From: Planctomycetota bacterium
GTDB taxonomy: Bacteria > Planctomycetota > Planctomycetia > Pirellulales > UBA1268
NCBI GenBank assembly: GCA_027592945.1
Contig: JAQCJP010000003.1
Span: 1 to 44,173, forward strand
DNA length: 44,173 bases
Direction of reading: 5' to 3'
The stretch's first letter is position 1, and every line of letters starts with the position of its first letter. The notes under the pieces were generated by a model, which saw only the letters and a list, made by a program, of their open reading frames with translations, was not told where the DNA came from and made no database searches. Below are positions 35,558-43,281 of this stretch, piece by piece. A program made the position numbers and the translations under genes.

Positions 35558-35806
35558 ATGTGGAAGAGTGTGTTTCTTGCCTGCGGCATCTTTGCCTGCA
35601 TTCTGGGCGTTGAGTTGCTTGTCATCGATTCGGCCGTGCTCGTCCCGCTGAGCGGTCGGGGTGAGGCCTCGACGTTCCGGGCCCCTGACTGGGCGCCTTG
35701 GACGCTCCTCTCCGTGGGAGCCGCGACAATCCTCCATTTCTGCCAACTGCCTCGCTTCGGGTCGTCAGCGCATCGCTCGCACGTGCATCAAATGCAGTCC
35801 CATTAA
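35558..35806 (+). CDS. Small two-helix membrane protein (copy B)
   Basis: 82 aa, no recognised family. Hydrophobic helices lie at ~4-20 (SVFLACGIFACILGVEL) and ~48-63 (TLLSVGAATILHF), separated by a polar loop. The layout and several short segments match the product of 17581-17850, suggesting paralogues. The tail is His/Ser-rich (SSAHRSHVHQMQSH). The ATG at 35558 is chosen because the first helix begins directly after it; the 18 residues before it in the track frame look non-coding. The gene lies 147 bases after ftsH on the same strand. Function unknown. Confidence 0.68.
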   Translation: MWKSVFLACGIFACILGVELLVIDSAVLVPLSGRGEASTFRAPDWAPWTLLSVGAATILHFCQLPRFGSSAHRSHVHQMQSH

Positions 35807-35965
35807 GGTCTGGGGGCCACGGCTCCGGCCGTCGGCAAGGCCTGATCGGTTGCAGGACGCCGCGGGATGCGGTTCTTCTTGAGAGGGAATCTTGATTGAA
35901 GGCGGCAGCAAGGACTGCCCGCCAGCGGCTTGAGTCGGGTCGCCCCGGCAAAGAAGACCACACCC

Positions 35966-36370
35966 GTGCCCGCCATCCTCACCACCACCCGGCCTGACCG
36001 CGACACCGTGCTCTACGACGGCCAGTGCCGCTTCTGCCGGGGCCAGATTGCGGTCTTGCGGCGGTTCGACCTTACCGGCCGGCTGCTCTTTCGCTCGCTC
36101 CACGACCCGGCGGTATCCCGGGATTTTCCGGAACTTTCAGCCGACGACCTGATGCGGGAGATGTATGTGGTCGACCGGCAGGGCCGGGCCCGGCCTGGGG
36201 CGGAGGCGGTCCGCTATCTCTCCCGGCGACTGCCCTTGCTCTGGCCGCTGGCCGTGCCGCTGCATGTGCCGGGCAGCCTGCCGGTCTGGAAGTGGCTTTA
36301 CCGGCTGGTGGCCCGAAATCGCTACCGCTTGGCCGGCCGCTGCAACGAAGGAACCTGCCACCTGCACTAA
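35966..36370 (+). CDS. DCC (DUF393) thiol-disulfide oxidoreductase-like protein
   Basis: 134 aa. The family motif DxxCxxC is present as LYDGQCRFCRGQI near residue 20; the following segments (LLFRSLHDP, MYVVDRQGRARPGAEAVRYLSRRLP) and the C-terminal LYRLVARNRYRL fit DUF393. Members are predicted small thioredoxin-like proteins of unclear substrate. Two more Cys residues lie at the end (GRCNEGTCHLH). The start is uncertain: GTG at 35966 begins close to the family start, while TTG at 35930 gives 12 more residues. It ends 10 bases from the convergent sigma-54 activator gene. Confidence 0.83.
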   Translation: MPAILTTTRPDRDTVLYDGQCRFCRGQIAVLRRFDLTGRLLFRSLHDPAVSRDFPELSADDLMREMYVVDRQGRARPGAEAVRYLSRRLPLLWPLAVPLHVPGSLPVWKWLYRLVARNRYRLAGRCNEGTCHLH

Positions 36371-36379
36371 GCAGGAAAC

Positions 36380-37438
36380 TCAGGCGTCGCCAGCGTCGGT
36401 CGACTTGTCCTCAAGTTCCTTGAGGAGCCGGGTCATCGTGTTGGCGTGAACGCCAAGCAGTTTCGCGGCTTTGGCCTTGTGACCTCGGGTGACATCGAGC
36501 GCCTCGCGGATTGCCCGCTCCCGAAGTTTGGCAAGATCGAGGCAGGGGAGCCGACCGGAGCCAGCAACCCGAGCCGTCGACTTGAGGGGGAGCTTCGGCT
36601 CTTCCTGGAGCACGTAGGCCTGCTCGATGCAGTGCTCCAACTGACGGACGTTGCCGGGCCACTCGAAGCTGCAGAACTCCGCGAGCTGCTCTTCGGTTGG
36701 CTCCCAGGTCGGTAGGTGATAGCGATCGGCAAATCGTTGGGCGAAGAACTCGATAAAGGAGGGGATGTCTTCGGGCCGCTCACGGAGCGGCGGAACCTCC
36801 AACTCGATCATGTTGAGGCGATAGTAGAGGTCTTCTCGGAAGGCGCCCTTCTCAACCTCCTGCTCCAGGTCGCGATTGGTCGCCGCCACGACCTGCACGT
36901 CAATCGGCACGGGCTCAGAAGAACCGACCGGCATAACCTCTCGCTGCTGCAAGACACGCAGGAGTTTCGGCTGCAACTCCGGGGGCATCTCACCGATTTC
37001 ATCGAGGAAGACCACGCCCCCTTCCGCGGCTCGGAAGATGCCGAGCGAGCGACCTGCGGCACCGGTGAACGCCCCCTTCTCATGTCCAAACAGTTGGCTT
37101 TCCGCCAGCGACGGCGTGAGCGCCGCGCAGTTGACCGGCACAAACGCCTTGTTGCGACGCGGTCCGCTGCGATGCAGCAATCGCGCCCAGAGTTCTTTGC
37201 CGGTGCCCGTCTCGCCGCTGACGAGCACGGTGCATTCCACCTCGGCAGCGCGTTCAATCGACTTGGCGATCCGCCGCATCCGCGGATTCGAGCCGAGCAC
37301 CCAGTTGGTGCCAAACATCGGTTCGGCAACGCAGGTCGAGGTGGCCACATCTTCGACGATGGCCGGATCGAGAGAGCCACCACGCGGATTCCGCGAGGCG
37401 GCATCAGCTGCACGGAAACTCATTGGGCGGATCGACAT
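36380..37438 (-). CDS. Sigma-54-dependent transcriptional activator without receiver domain
   Basis: 352 aa bacterial enhancer-binding protein. The AAA+ domain starts near residue 45: Walker A GETGTGKE (75-82), sigma-54 loop GAFTGA (122-127), Walker B GGVVFLDEIGEM, and arginine-finger region FREDLYYRLN. A Fis-type helix-turn-helix is at the C-terminus (AIREALDVTRGHKAKAAKLLGVHANTMTRLLKEL). The N-terminus is only ~45 residues with no receiver, PAS or GAF domain, so control may be by a partner protein or by expression level. Two ATG codons are possible (37438 and 37423). A good promoter match lies about 75 bases upstream. Targets are unknown. Confidence 0.92.
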   Translation of the reverse strand: MSIRPMSFRAADAASRNPRGGSLDPAIVEDVATSTCVAEPMFGTNWVLGSNPRMRRIAKSIERAAEVECTVLVSGETGTGKELWARLLHRSGPRRNKAFVPVNCAALTPSLAESQLFGHEKGAFTGAAGRSLGIFRAAEGGVVFLDEIGEMPPELQPKLLRVLQQREVMPVGSSEPVPIDVQVVAATNRDLEQEVEKGAFREDLYYRLNMIELEVPPLRERPEDIPSFIEFFAQRFADRYHLPTWEPTEEQLAEFCSFEWPGNVRQLEHCIEQAYVLQEEPKLPLKSTARVAGSGRLPCLDLAKLRERAIREALDVTRGHKAKAAKLLGVHANTMTRLLKELEDKSTDAGDA

Positions 37439-37511
37439 GCAGCGGAACCTTTCGCTCTGGAGCGGTCAGTCGTCAGACCAACCCCCGATTTCTCCTTGCC
37501 CTACGCTCCCC

Positions 37512-37540
37512 AGTATCTCCGGCCCGGGGCCGGGATGCAA
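37512..37540 (-). promoter_or_regulatory. Candidate sigma-70-type promoter for the sigma-54 activator
   Basis: On the minus strand TTGCAT (37540-37535) is followed after 17 bases by GATACT (37517-37512). Each hexamer matches its consensus at four positions. It would give a leader of about 65 bases before the ATG at 37438. No GG-N10-GC sigma-54 site was seen here. Confidence 0.45.
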
Positions 37541-37618
37541 CAGGCCGGGATCGATTTTCAGCCTTTTTCGAGCCGTCAGAAAACCGCTGGCCCGCGAGGA
37601 AAAACCCGATTTACCCGG

Positions 37619-38362
37619 TCAATCCGCCGGAACCCCCTCCCGGGAGGTAGCCTCCGCCCGGAAAAACATCAAATGTTGCCAGGGGAGGCGGTCGAACTCG
37701 CGAGCCAGTTGAAAACCTGCCGGCTCGAGTTCGGCACGCACCTGGGCCTTGGTCATCTTGTGAAGCGGCTTGATCGGCACGGCCGGATCCTCGCCACGGA
37801 ACTCCGCGAGCACCAGCCGCCCCTTCTCGGCCAGGCTCTCCCGAATCCGGGCGAGCATCTGCTCAGGGTGGGAGAACTCGTGGTAGACGTCGACGCACAG
37901 CACCATGTCAACCTCACCTGCCGGAAGCCGAGGGTCGACGATGGTCCCCAGGATCGGCCGGATGTTGGTCAGCCCGGCGGCAGCCGCTCGACGGGCGAGC
38001 ATGCGGAGCATCTCCGGCTGGATGTCGACGGCATAGACGAGGCCCTCAGGACCCACCTGGCGAGCCAACTGAAGGGTGTAGAAGCCGTTGCCGCTGCCGA
38101 GGTCGCAGACCCGCTGGCCCTGCTTGATCTCGAGGGCCTCGAGCAGCAGGCGGCAGTCTTCTTCCCGCTGGCGGCTTTCCCGCACCAGCCAGGGGGCACC
38201 GGTGTAGTGCATCGTCTGGGCGATCTCCCGACCATGGAAGCGGGTCGCTGCTGGCGGGATCACCACCGAGCGATCGATCTCCATGTCAATCGGCAGCGGG
38301 GGGGCCGCTGCCACCGGGAGCACCGCGACCAAAGCGAGAAGGGGGGCGAGGGATCGTCTCAT
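37619..38362 (-). CDS. Exported class I SAM-dependent methyltransferase-like protein
   Basis: 247 aa. The N-terminus MRRSLAPLLALVAVLPVAAAPPLP is a clear signal peptide. The rest is a class I methyltransferase: motif I VCDLGSGNGFYTLQLA, the acidic residue in VYAVDIQPEM, and DMVLCVDVYHEFSHP as motif IV region, then GRLVLAEFRGED. Such enzymes need S-adenosylmethionine, which is cytosolic, so export is puzzling: either the product binds another ligand, acts before export, or the signal acts as an anchor. The ATG at 38362 is taken because it opens the signal peptide. It lies 43 bases downstream of lpxI, probably in the same operon. Confidence 0.85.
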   Translation of the reverse strand: MRRSLAPLLALVAVLPVAAAPPLPIDMEIDRSVVIPPAATRFHGREIAQTMHYTGAPWLVRESRQREEDCRLLLEALEIKQGQRVCDLGSGNGFYTLQLARQVGPEGLVYAVDIQPEMLRMLARRAAAAGLTNIRPILGTIVDPRLPAGEVDMVLCVDVYHEFSHPEQMLARIRESLAEKGRLVLAEFRGEDPAVPIKPLHKMTKAQVRAELEPAGFQLAREFDRLPWQHLMFFRAEATSREGVPAD

Positions 38363-38405
38363 CCCCGCGAGTATACGTCGGCCGACTGATCGGGCGGCCC
38401 CGACC

Positions 38406-39326
38406 TCAGGCAGCCGCCTCGAGGCCGGCCTCGCCGGCGGCATCGCAGAGGCTGGCGATCGTGATGCCGGCCCGCGTGGCAACTTCGGCCAGCCGTTCTC
38501 GATCGACCAGGATCGTGCGACCGGCCTCGATCGCCAGCACCCGTGCGCCGGCAGCCCGCAGCGACTCGAGCGTGCCGACCCCGATCGTCGGCATGTCGAA
38601 GCGAAGATCCTGCCGAGGCTTGGCGACCTTGACCGCCGTCATGCCGCCGGCCGGGCAGAGCCGGCCGGCCCGGCGGATGCATTCGTCGGTGCCTTCGATC
38701 GCTTCCAGCGCCAGGGGTGCCCGGTTCTTGACCACGACGGTCTGGCCGATGTCGAGGCGGCCCAGCTCCTTGGCCAGTCGCCATCCGAAGGCGACATCGG
38801 CCAGCTGCCGCGGCGAGAGCGGCCGACCCGCCAGCACGCCCTCCTCGGCCAGCAACTCCGGCGCAAAGTCGGTCGCCGGGCAGATCGCCACGCCGCGGCC
38901 GTCGAAGGCATGGGCGATTGCTCCCAGCAGCGAGTCATCGCGGTTATCGCGGCGGCGGCTGATGAAGTGGGGCCAGAAGGTCCGCAGGCCGGTCCAGTCG
39001 GGAAGGTGCCGCAGCCAGGCGTAGCGGGAAAAGAGGGTCTTCTTGTGGATCTTGCCGGCCATCGTGGCCCGGCGGACGCCGTGCCGCCGAAAAAAATCGA
39101 CCGCTCGGCCGATCTCCGCCACGCCCACCTCGCCCGACACGTCGGCCAAGGAGTCGAGCGACTGATCGGCGTGGTCGCGGATGGCGAGGATCGCGGTGCG
39201 GCCGCCGTGACGGCGGATCGCTTCGGCCACCGCGACTGGAAAGCGTCCCCACCCGGCAAGAATGCCGATCGTCTCGCCATCGAGGCCGGCGGGGGCGTGC
39301 TCGCGTCGGAGATCCATGGGCGGCAT
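38406..39326 (-). CDS. lpxI: UDP-2,3-diacylglucosamine pyrophosphatase LpxI
   Basis: 306 aa. LpxI hydrolyses UDP-2,3-diacylglucosamine to lipid X and UMP in lipid A synthesis, replacing LpxH in many bacteria. The N-terminal motif IGILAGWGRFPVAVAEA, the AGKIHKKTLF segment and the C-terminal AKPRQDLRFDMPTIGVGT block are characteristic. It follows lpxD after 5 bases, which fits a lipid A operon. Two ATG codons (39326 and 39317) are possible; the outer is used. The enzyme acts at the cytosolic face of the inner membrane. Confidence 0.93.
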   Translation of the reverse strand: MPPMDLRREHAPAGLDGETIGILAGWGRFPVAVAEAIRRHGGRTAILAIRDHADQSLDSLADVSGEVGVAEIGRAVDFFRRHGVRRATMAGKIHKKTLFSRYAWLRHLPDWTGLRTFWPHFISRRRDNRDDSLLGAIAHAFDGRGVAICPATDFAPELLAEEGVLAGRPLSPRQLADVAFGWRLAKELGRLDIGQTVVVKNRAPLALEAIEGTDECIRRAGRLCPAGGMTAVKVAKPRQDLRFDMPTIGVGTLESLRAAGARVLAIEAGRTILVDRERLAEVATRAGITIASLCDAAGEAGLEAAA

Positions 39327-39331
39327 TGCTG

Positions 39332-40393
39332 TCAGGCGGCGTCGGCAGTCGTGCCGGGTCCGGCGGTGGCTCGCTCGACGGCCTCAACCCGGGCGGCGAG
39401 TGCCTTGAGATCCTTCCGCATCTCGGGAAGCTTCGAGATCGTGGCCAGTTGGAGCTTGCGGTCTCGAAGGTCGACGGCCGGCTCACCGAGCACCGTTTTG
39501 CCCGCGGCGATGTCGCACGAGACTCCGGAGCGGGCCCCCAGGACCGCCTTGTCGCCGATGTGGACATGATCCCGGACACCCACCTGACCGGCCATCACCA
39601 CCCAGTCGCCGGTGGAGGTGCTACCGGCCACGCCCACCTGCGAGCAGATCATGTTGTGGCAACCGAGCCGGCAGTTGTGGGCGATCATGACCAGGTTGTC
39701 GATCTTCGTTCCCGCACCGATCATCGTCGGGCCGTAGGTGCCCCGGTCGATGGTGCTGCCCGCCCCCACCTCGACATCGTCGGCCAGTTCGACCCAGCCG
39801 AGTTGTGCCGAGAGCTGATAGCGGCCGTCGGCCACCTTGTAGCCGAAGCCATGGGCCCCCAGGACGGCGTTTGCGTGAATCGTGCACCGCTGGCCGACCA
39901 CGGTGTTTTCGTAGAGCACCGCGTTGGGATAGATGGTGGTGCCCGCAGCAATCCGGCAGCCGGCCAGCAGCCGGACACCGGAATGAATCGTGACGCCGGG
40001 GCCGATCTCGCAGTCAGGGCCGACCGTAGCCAGCGGGTGGATTTCGACGTCGGCAGCGATCCTGGCCGAGGGATCGACGACAGCCTGCGGACTCACGCCT
40101 CCGCGGCGGGCTTCCCGGGCGGGGCGGAACCGGAGGATCATCGCCGCGAAGGCGGCATGGACGTCGGGCACCTCGATCGTCGGAAGGTGCAGCGGTCCCG
40201 AGCCCACCGGCACAATGGCGGCGGTGGCGGCGGTCTTGGCCAGGAGGTGGAGTTTCTCCGTGGCGTCGACGAGCGTGATGTCCCCCGGTGACGCTGTTTC
40301 AAGCGTGGCGGCTCCGGTGATCGGCAGCGCGGCCCCGCTTCCGACCAGGCCGCCGCCGACGAGTGTCGCGAGATCCTCGAGCGTGATCGACAT
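39332..40393 (-). CDS. lpxD: UDP-3-O-acylglucosamine N-acyltransferase LpxD
   Basis: 353 aa. LpxD adds the N-linked hydroxyacyl chain from acyl-ACP to UDP-3-O-acylglucosamine. An N-terminal uridine-binding domain covers ~1-100; a left-handed beta helix of hexapeptide repeats covers ~105-320 (IAADVEIHP, IGPGVTIHSGV). The catalytic His239 is in DNLVMIAHN and NAVLGAHGFGY is present. The C-terminus is a short helix (RKDLKALAARVEAVERA). The ribosome-binding site GGGAGG lies in a possible leader hairpin. The presence of lpxD, lpxI and lptB supports a lipid A outer membrane in this organism. Confidence 0.95.
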   Translation of the reverse strand: MSITLEDLATLVGGGLVGSGAALPITGAATLETASPGDITLVDATEKLHLLAKTAATAAIVPVGSGPLHLPTIEVPDVHAAFAAMILRFRPAREARRGGVSPQAVVDPSARIAADVEIHPLATVGPDCEIGPGVTIHSGVRLLAGCRIAAGTTIYPNAVLYENTVVGQRCTIHANAVLGAHGFGYKVADGRYQLSAQLGWVELADDVEVGAGSTIDRGTYGPTMIGAGTKIDNLVMIAHNCRLGCHNMICSQVGVAGSTSTGDWVVMAGQVGVRDHVHIGDKAVLGARSGVSCDIAAGKTVLGEPAVDLRDRKLQLATISKLPEMRKDLKALAARVEAVERATAGPGTTADAA

Positions 40394-40398
40394 GGCAA

Positions 40399-40452
40399 GG
40401 CCTCCCTGGGAGTCGCCGGCGGTTCCGGCGGGGCGGGGAGAATAGGGAGGCC
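40399..40452 (-). promoter_or_regulatory. Leader hairpin that would cover the lpxD ribosome-binding site
   Basis: Nine-base perfect arms GGCCTCCCT (40399-40407) and AGGGAGGCC (40444-40452) enclose a second hairpin, CGCCGG-CGGTT-CCGGCG. On the mRNA the 3' arm contains GGGAGG, the lpxD Shine-Dalgarno sequence, 7 bases before the ATG. Pairing would hide it. The pairing is read from sequence; regulation is inferred. Confidence 0.5.
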
Positions 40453-40546
40453 CTCAGGGCGGGACAAGGTGAAATCACCGTCGGTTTTCGCGGCCACCCC
40501 ACCGCTCATCGCACGCCTGAGCGGTCCTCCAGCCGGCGTCCTGCTG

Positions 40547-41296
40547 TCAGCCCGAGCGGGTCTTGAGATCAGCCAGGCCGCCGTCGACACCGAGAACCTG
40601 TCCGGTGATCCAGTCCTGGGCCGGGTCGAGCAGGAAAGCGATTGCCCGGGCGACGTCCTCTGGTTCCCCGAGCCTGCCGAGCGGATGCATGGCGATTGAC
40701 GCCTTCTCAGCCAGTTCACTGGCGACCAGTCCGGCGGTCAGCGGGGTGCGGACGAGGCCGGGGGCGACGGCGTTAAACCGGATCTTCTGGCGGGCGTAGG
40801 TGGCGGCCGCGGAAAGCACGAGGCCAATGATCCCGGCCTTTGCCGCGGCGATCGCCTCATGGTTGGCCAGCCCGATTCGGGCGGCCGCACTCGAAACGAG
40901 CACGACGGAGCCCCCGCCTGCCTTGAGCAGCCGGCCGGCCGCCCGCACGCAGCCAAAGGCGGCGGTCAAATTGGCCGCAAGCGTCGCCTGCCACTCGGCG
41001 GTGGTAGTCAGATGGGCCGGCTTGAGCAGGAGCGATCCGGCGCAGCAGGAGATTCCCGTCAGGCCGCCGAGCTGCTCGGCGGCGGCGTCGGCGCAGGCAT
41101 CGATCGCATCAGGATCGGCAGCATCGACCGCCGCCCAACGTCCGTCCAGTTCGCCGGCAGTCGCCTCGAGTTTCGCGGCATCACGACCCGCCAGAAAGAC
41201 CCGCCCGCCGCCGGCGACGATGCTCCGGGCCACGGCCGAGCCGATGCCGCCGGCCCCACCGATGATGAAGACCCGCTGCGGGGCGGCTGCGGTCAT
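40547..41296 (-). CDS. SDR-family protein lacking the catalytic Tyr
   Basis: 249 aa short-chain dehydrogenase/reductase fold. The nucleotide motif is FIIGGAGGIGSAVA and the structural NAG-like motif is CCAGSLLL. The active-site Ser is in VVLVSSAAARIG. Where YxxxK should be, the sequence is ANHEAIAAAKAG, so the Lys is kept but the Tyr position is Ile. Classical oxidoreductase chemistry is therefore doubtful. The C-terminal GQVLGVDGGLADL is normal. The ATG at 41296 overlaps the stop of the upstream sigma-factor gene by one base (TGATG), indicating coupling; the track's start at 41299 is a TTG. The ligand is unknown. Confidence 0.9.
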   Translation of the reverse strand: MTAAAPQRVFIIGGAGGIGSAVARSIVAGGGRVFLAGRDAAKLEATAGELDGRWAAVDAADPDAIDACADAAAEQLGGLTGISCCAGSLLLKPAHLTTTAEWQATLAANLTAAFGCVRAAGRLLKAGGGSVVLVSSAAARIGLANHEAIAAAKAGIIGLVLSAAATYARQKIRFNAVAPGLVRTPLTAGLVASELAEKASIAMHPLGRLGEPEDVARAIAFLLDPAQDWITGQVLGVDGGLADLKTRSG

Positions 41297-42303
41297 CAAA
41301 GCCAGTTACCCACGGTCTGCTCGAGCTTCGCGTCCGCAGCGAGGCTGCGGAGCTTTTCCATCGCCCGTCCCTGAATCTGCCGAATCCGCTCCTTGCAGAC
41401 GCCCATCTGGCTGCCGAGTTCGCGGAAGGTTCGGGGCGGCTTGCCATCGAAGCCAAACCTGGCCACGACGATCCGCCGTTCCCGGGGCTCGAGTTCACCG
41501 AGAAATCCGGTGAACAACTCCTTGAGTGTCGCGATCTGCTCGCTCGAGCAGTAGTCGTGCTCCGGTTCCTGCTCGGGCCGATCCTTGAGCGCCTCGTCGT
41601 CGGCGATAAACCGCTTGCGAAACTGCCGGCCCCGTTGGGAGAGCCGATAGAAGTGACGCTGGATGGCGTAGGTGGCATACGTGCTGAACCGATTGCCGAG
41701 GGCGAAGTTGAACTTTTCGACCGCCCGCATCAGCGCCAGATTGCCCTCACTGACCAGCTCATCAAACGACCACGTGGGGTCGACGAACTTCTTCGCGATC
41801 GAGACAACCAGCCGAAGGTTGGAGGTGATCAGGATCGCCTTGACGGTTTCCGCCTCTGCGAGAAAGCCCTCGACAAGTTCGATCTGTCGCAGCGAGGCGC
41901 GGCGCCGGTCGTAGCGGCCCCGGGTTGTGGCAGCCTTGAACTTCAGCCAGTTCATCCGCCGGAAATAAAACTGCTCTTCCTCTTTCGTCAGGAGCCGGTT
42001 CTGGTAGAGGCTGGCGATGTAGGGAGTCATCCCGGAGCTGCTCGACGGAGCCGCACCGGACCGTTCCAGCGGAACCGCAGCCTCGGCAGGAGGCATCGTC
42101 GCCAGCCGCTCCGCGTTGCTCTTGAGAAACTCCCGGCACGGGATGTAGTCGATCTCTCGGGAGAAGAGCGCGGCTCGCCGAGACCGCACCTCGGCGAGTC
42201 GCTTTTGCCGGGCAGCCTCGCTGCGGCGAGCGGATGACGAACCCCGCTTCCCGTCAGACTTCTGTTTCGATGCAGCCTTGCGAGGCTTGGCGATGGCGAT
42301 CAT
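41296..42303 (-). CDS. Sigma-70-family RNA polymerase sigma factor
   Basis: 335 aa. The first ~90 residues are basic and Ser/Ala-rich. Region 1.2-like MTPYIASLYQNRLLTKEEEQ is followed by region 2: NLRLVVSIAKKFV, DELVSEGNLALMRAVEKFN and the -10-binding helix RFSTYATYAIQRHFYRL. Regions 3-4 end in a helix-turn-helix, TFRELGSQMGVCKERIRQIQGRAMEKLR. It is a group 2/3-like alternative sigma factor of a type seen in planctomycetes. No anti-sigma gene is adjacent; an SDR-fold gene is translationally coupled behind it. AAGGA lies 7 bases before the ATG at 42303, and the leader contains two hairpins. Confidence 0.92.
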   Translation of the reverse strand: MIAIAKPRKAASKQKSDGKRGSSSARRSEAARQKRLAEVRSRRAALFSREIDYIPCREFLKSNAERLATMPPAEAAVPLERSGAAPSSSSGMTPYIASLYQNRLLTKEEEQFYFRRMNWLKFKAATTRGRYDRRRASLRQIELVEGFLAEAETVKAILITSNLRLVVSIAKKFVDPTWSFDELVSEGNLALMRAVEKFNFALGNRFSTYATYAIQRHFYRLSQRGRQFRKRFIADDEALKDRPEQEPEHDYCSSEQIATLKELFTGFLGELEPRERRIVVARFGFDGKPPRTFRELGSQMGVCKERIRQIQGRAMEKLRSLAADAKLEQTVGNWL

Positions 42304-42313
42304 GCAGAATCCT

Positions 42314-42398
42314 TGCGGTTTTCATGGAGGCGTGTCTCCTGAGAGAACCGCAGGCCGGCGGTCCGGCTAACCGCTCGAAGCGGATTTCCGGACCCGCC
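42314..42398 (-). promoter_or_regulatory. Two nested hairpins in the sigma-factor leader
   Basis: Hairpin 1 pairs TGCGGTTTTC (42314-42323) with GAGAACCGCA (42343-42352), with an inner GGAG/CTCC. Hairpin 2 pairs GGCGGTCCGG (42357-42366) with CCGGACCCGCC (42388-42398), with an inner CCGCT-CGA-AGCGG. Both lie between the end of the PEP-CTERM gene and the sigma start. Hairpin 1 ends next to the AAGGA ribosome-binding site. A run of six T follows hairpin 2 on the plus strand only. Confidence 0.5.
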
Positions 42399-42414
42399 AA
42401 TTTTTTCGCATGTT

Positions 42415-43242
42415 TCAGCCCCCTGCCACCGAGCAACCGCGACGGCGGAGCCGCGACAGGGGCACGACGGCCGCCGCCGCCAGGGCAGCCAGGGCGAGCG
42501 TGGAAGGCTCGGGGACAACCTGGAAGGTGTAGACGGCCGAGCCGCTCACCTGGGTCGCCCCGTTGAGGCCAGCGGCCTGGATGCCGACCTGGTAGAGGCC
42601 CGGCTCGGTGAAGAAGAGCGTCCGGTGAATGTGGCCGTCGGCCGGCACGGAGAAGGAGTCGCCCGTGAAGGTGGTGTCGCCATCCTGGAGCACCCAGAGC
42701 TGGGTCGAGCCGTCGTAGATCGCCATCGTGCCGCCGGCTGGCGCGGTGAAGGACGTCGGCGTGAAGGTGACGTTGCCGAAGTTCTCGCCGGCAAAGCCCT
42801 CCTCGGTGGCCCAGCCGAGGAAGGGGGTATCGTAGTGGTCGGCGTCGGCACCAGTGGGCGAGAGGACCCAGAGCGGACTGCCGACCGGCACGCCCAGAGC
42901 GTCGTATTGGGAGCCCGTGAAGTCGTAGCCCGTGGCCAGGCCGGTCCAGAAGCCCGTGGGGTTGTCGATCCGGCCCAGGTCGGCCGTCTGCGGGATGCGG
43001 ATCGTGACATCGGCCGGCTCGAAGGGCTGGCCGTCGGGATCGGTGACCACGACCCCGTCGATCGTCGCCCCCTGCTCGGCGTGGACCTCCATCTCGAAGG
43101 CCGTGGGATCGAGCGGGTCGTAGGCAACGCCAATGTCGCCGTGGCCCGCCGACCAGACTTCTCCGCGGGCGGTTGAGATGGGCAGAACTGCCAGTGCGGC
43201 CGGCACAAGCAGGGCTGGAAGCATCAGGCGACGGATCGTCAT
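42415..43242 (-). CDS. PEP-CTERM protein with choice-of-anchor-M-like domain
   Basis: 275 aa. The signal peptide is MTIRRLMLPALLVPAALAVLPISTARG. The body starts VWSAGHGDIGVAYDP and ends with HIHRTLFFTEPGLYQVGIQA, resembling the surface-anchored choice-of-anchor M family. The C-terminus is a PEP-CTERM sorting signal: VPEPSTLALAALAAAAVVPLSRLRRR, recognised by exosortase for surface attachment. The ATG at 43242 has GGAG about 9 bases upstream; another ATG at 43257 gives five more residues. The ligand is unknown. It lies downstream of a second PEP-CTERM gene on the same strand. Confidence 0.87.
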   Translation of the reverse strand: MTIRRLMLPALLVPAALAVLPISTARGEVWSAGHGDIGVAYDPLDPTAFEMEVHAEQGATIDGVVVTDPDGQPFEPADVTIRIPQTADLGRIDNPTGFWTGLATGYDFTGSQYDALGVPVGSPLWVLSPTGADADHYDTPFLGWATEEGFAGENFGNVTFTPTSFTAPAGGTMAIYDGSTQLWVLQDGDTTFTGDSFSVPADGHIHRTLFFTEPGLYQVGIQAAGLNGATQVSGSAVYTFQVVPEPSTLALAALAAAAVVPLSRLRRRGCSVAGG

Positions 43243-43281
43243 AGCGGTTTTCTCCATGCAAGAAGGAAAGGTCGCGAATGT

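Noticed and set aside
37439-37618. Sigma-54 promoter upstream of the sigma-54 activator
   Set aside because: CGGCCTGTTGCAT resembles the -12 part, but the GG-to-GC spacing is 6 rather than 10 bases.
36716-38389. 557-residue plus-strand ORF spanning the sigma-54 activator and the methyltransferase
   Set aside because: Runs antisense through two clear genes and the gap between them; composition is not protein-like.
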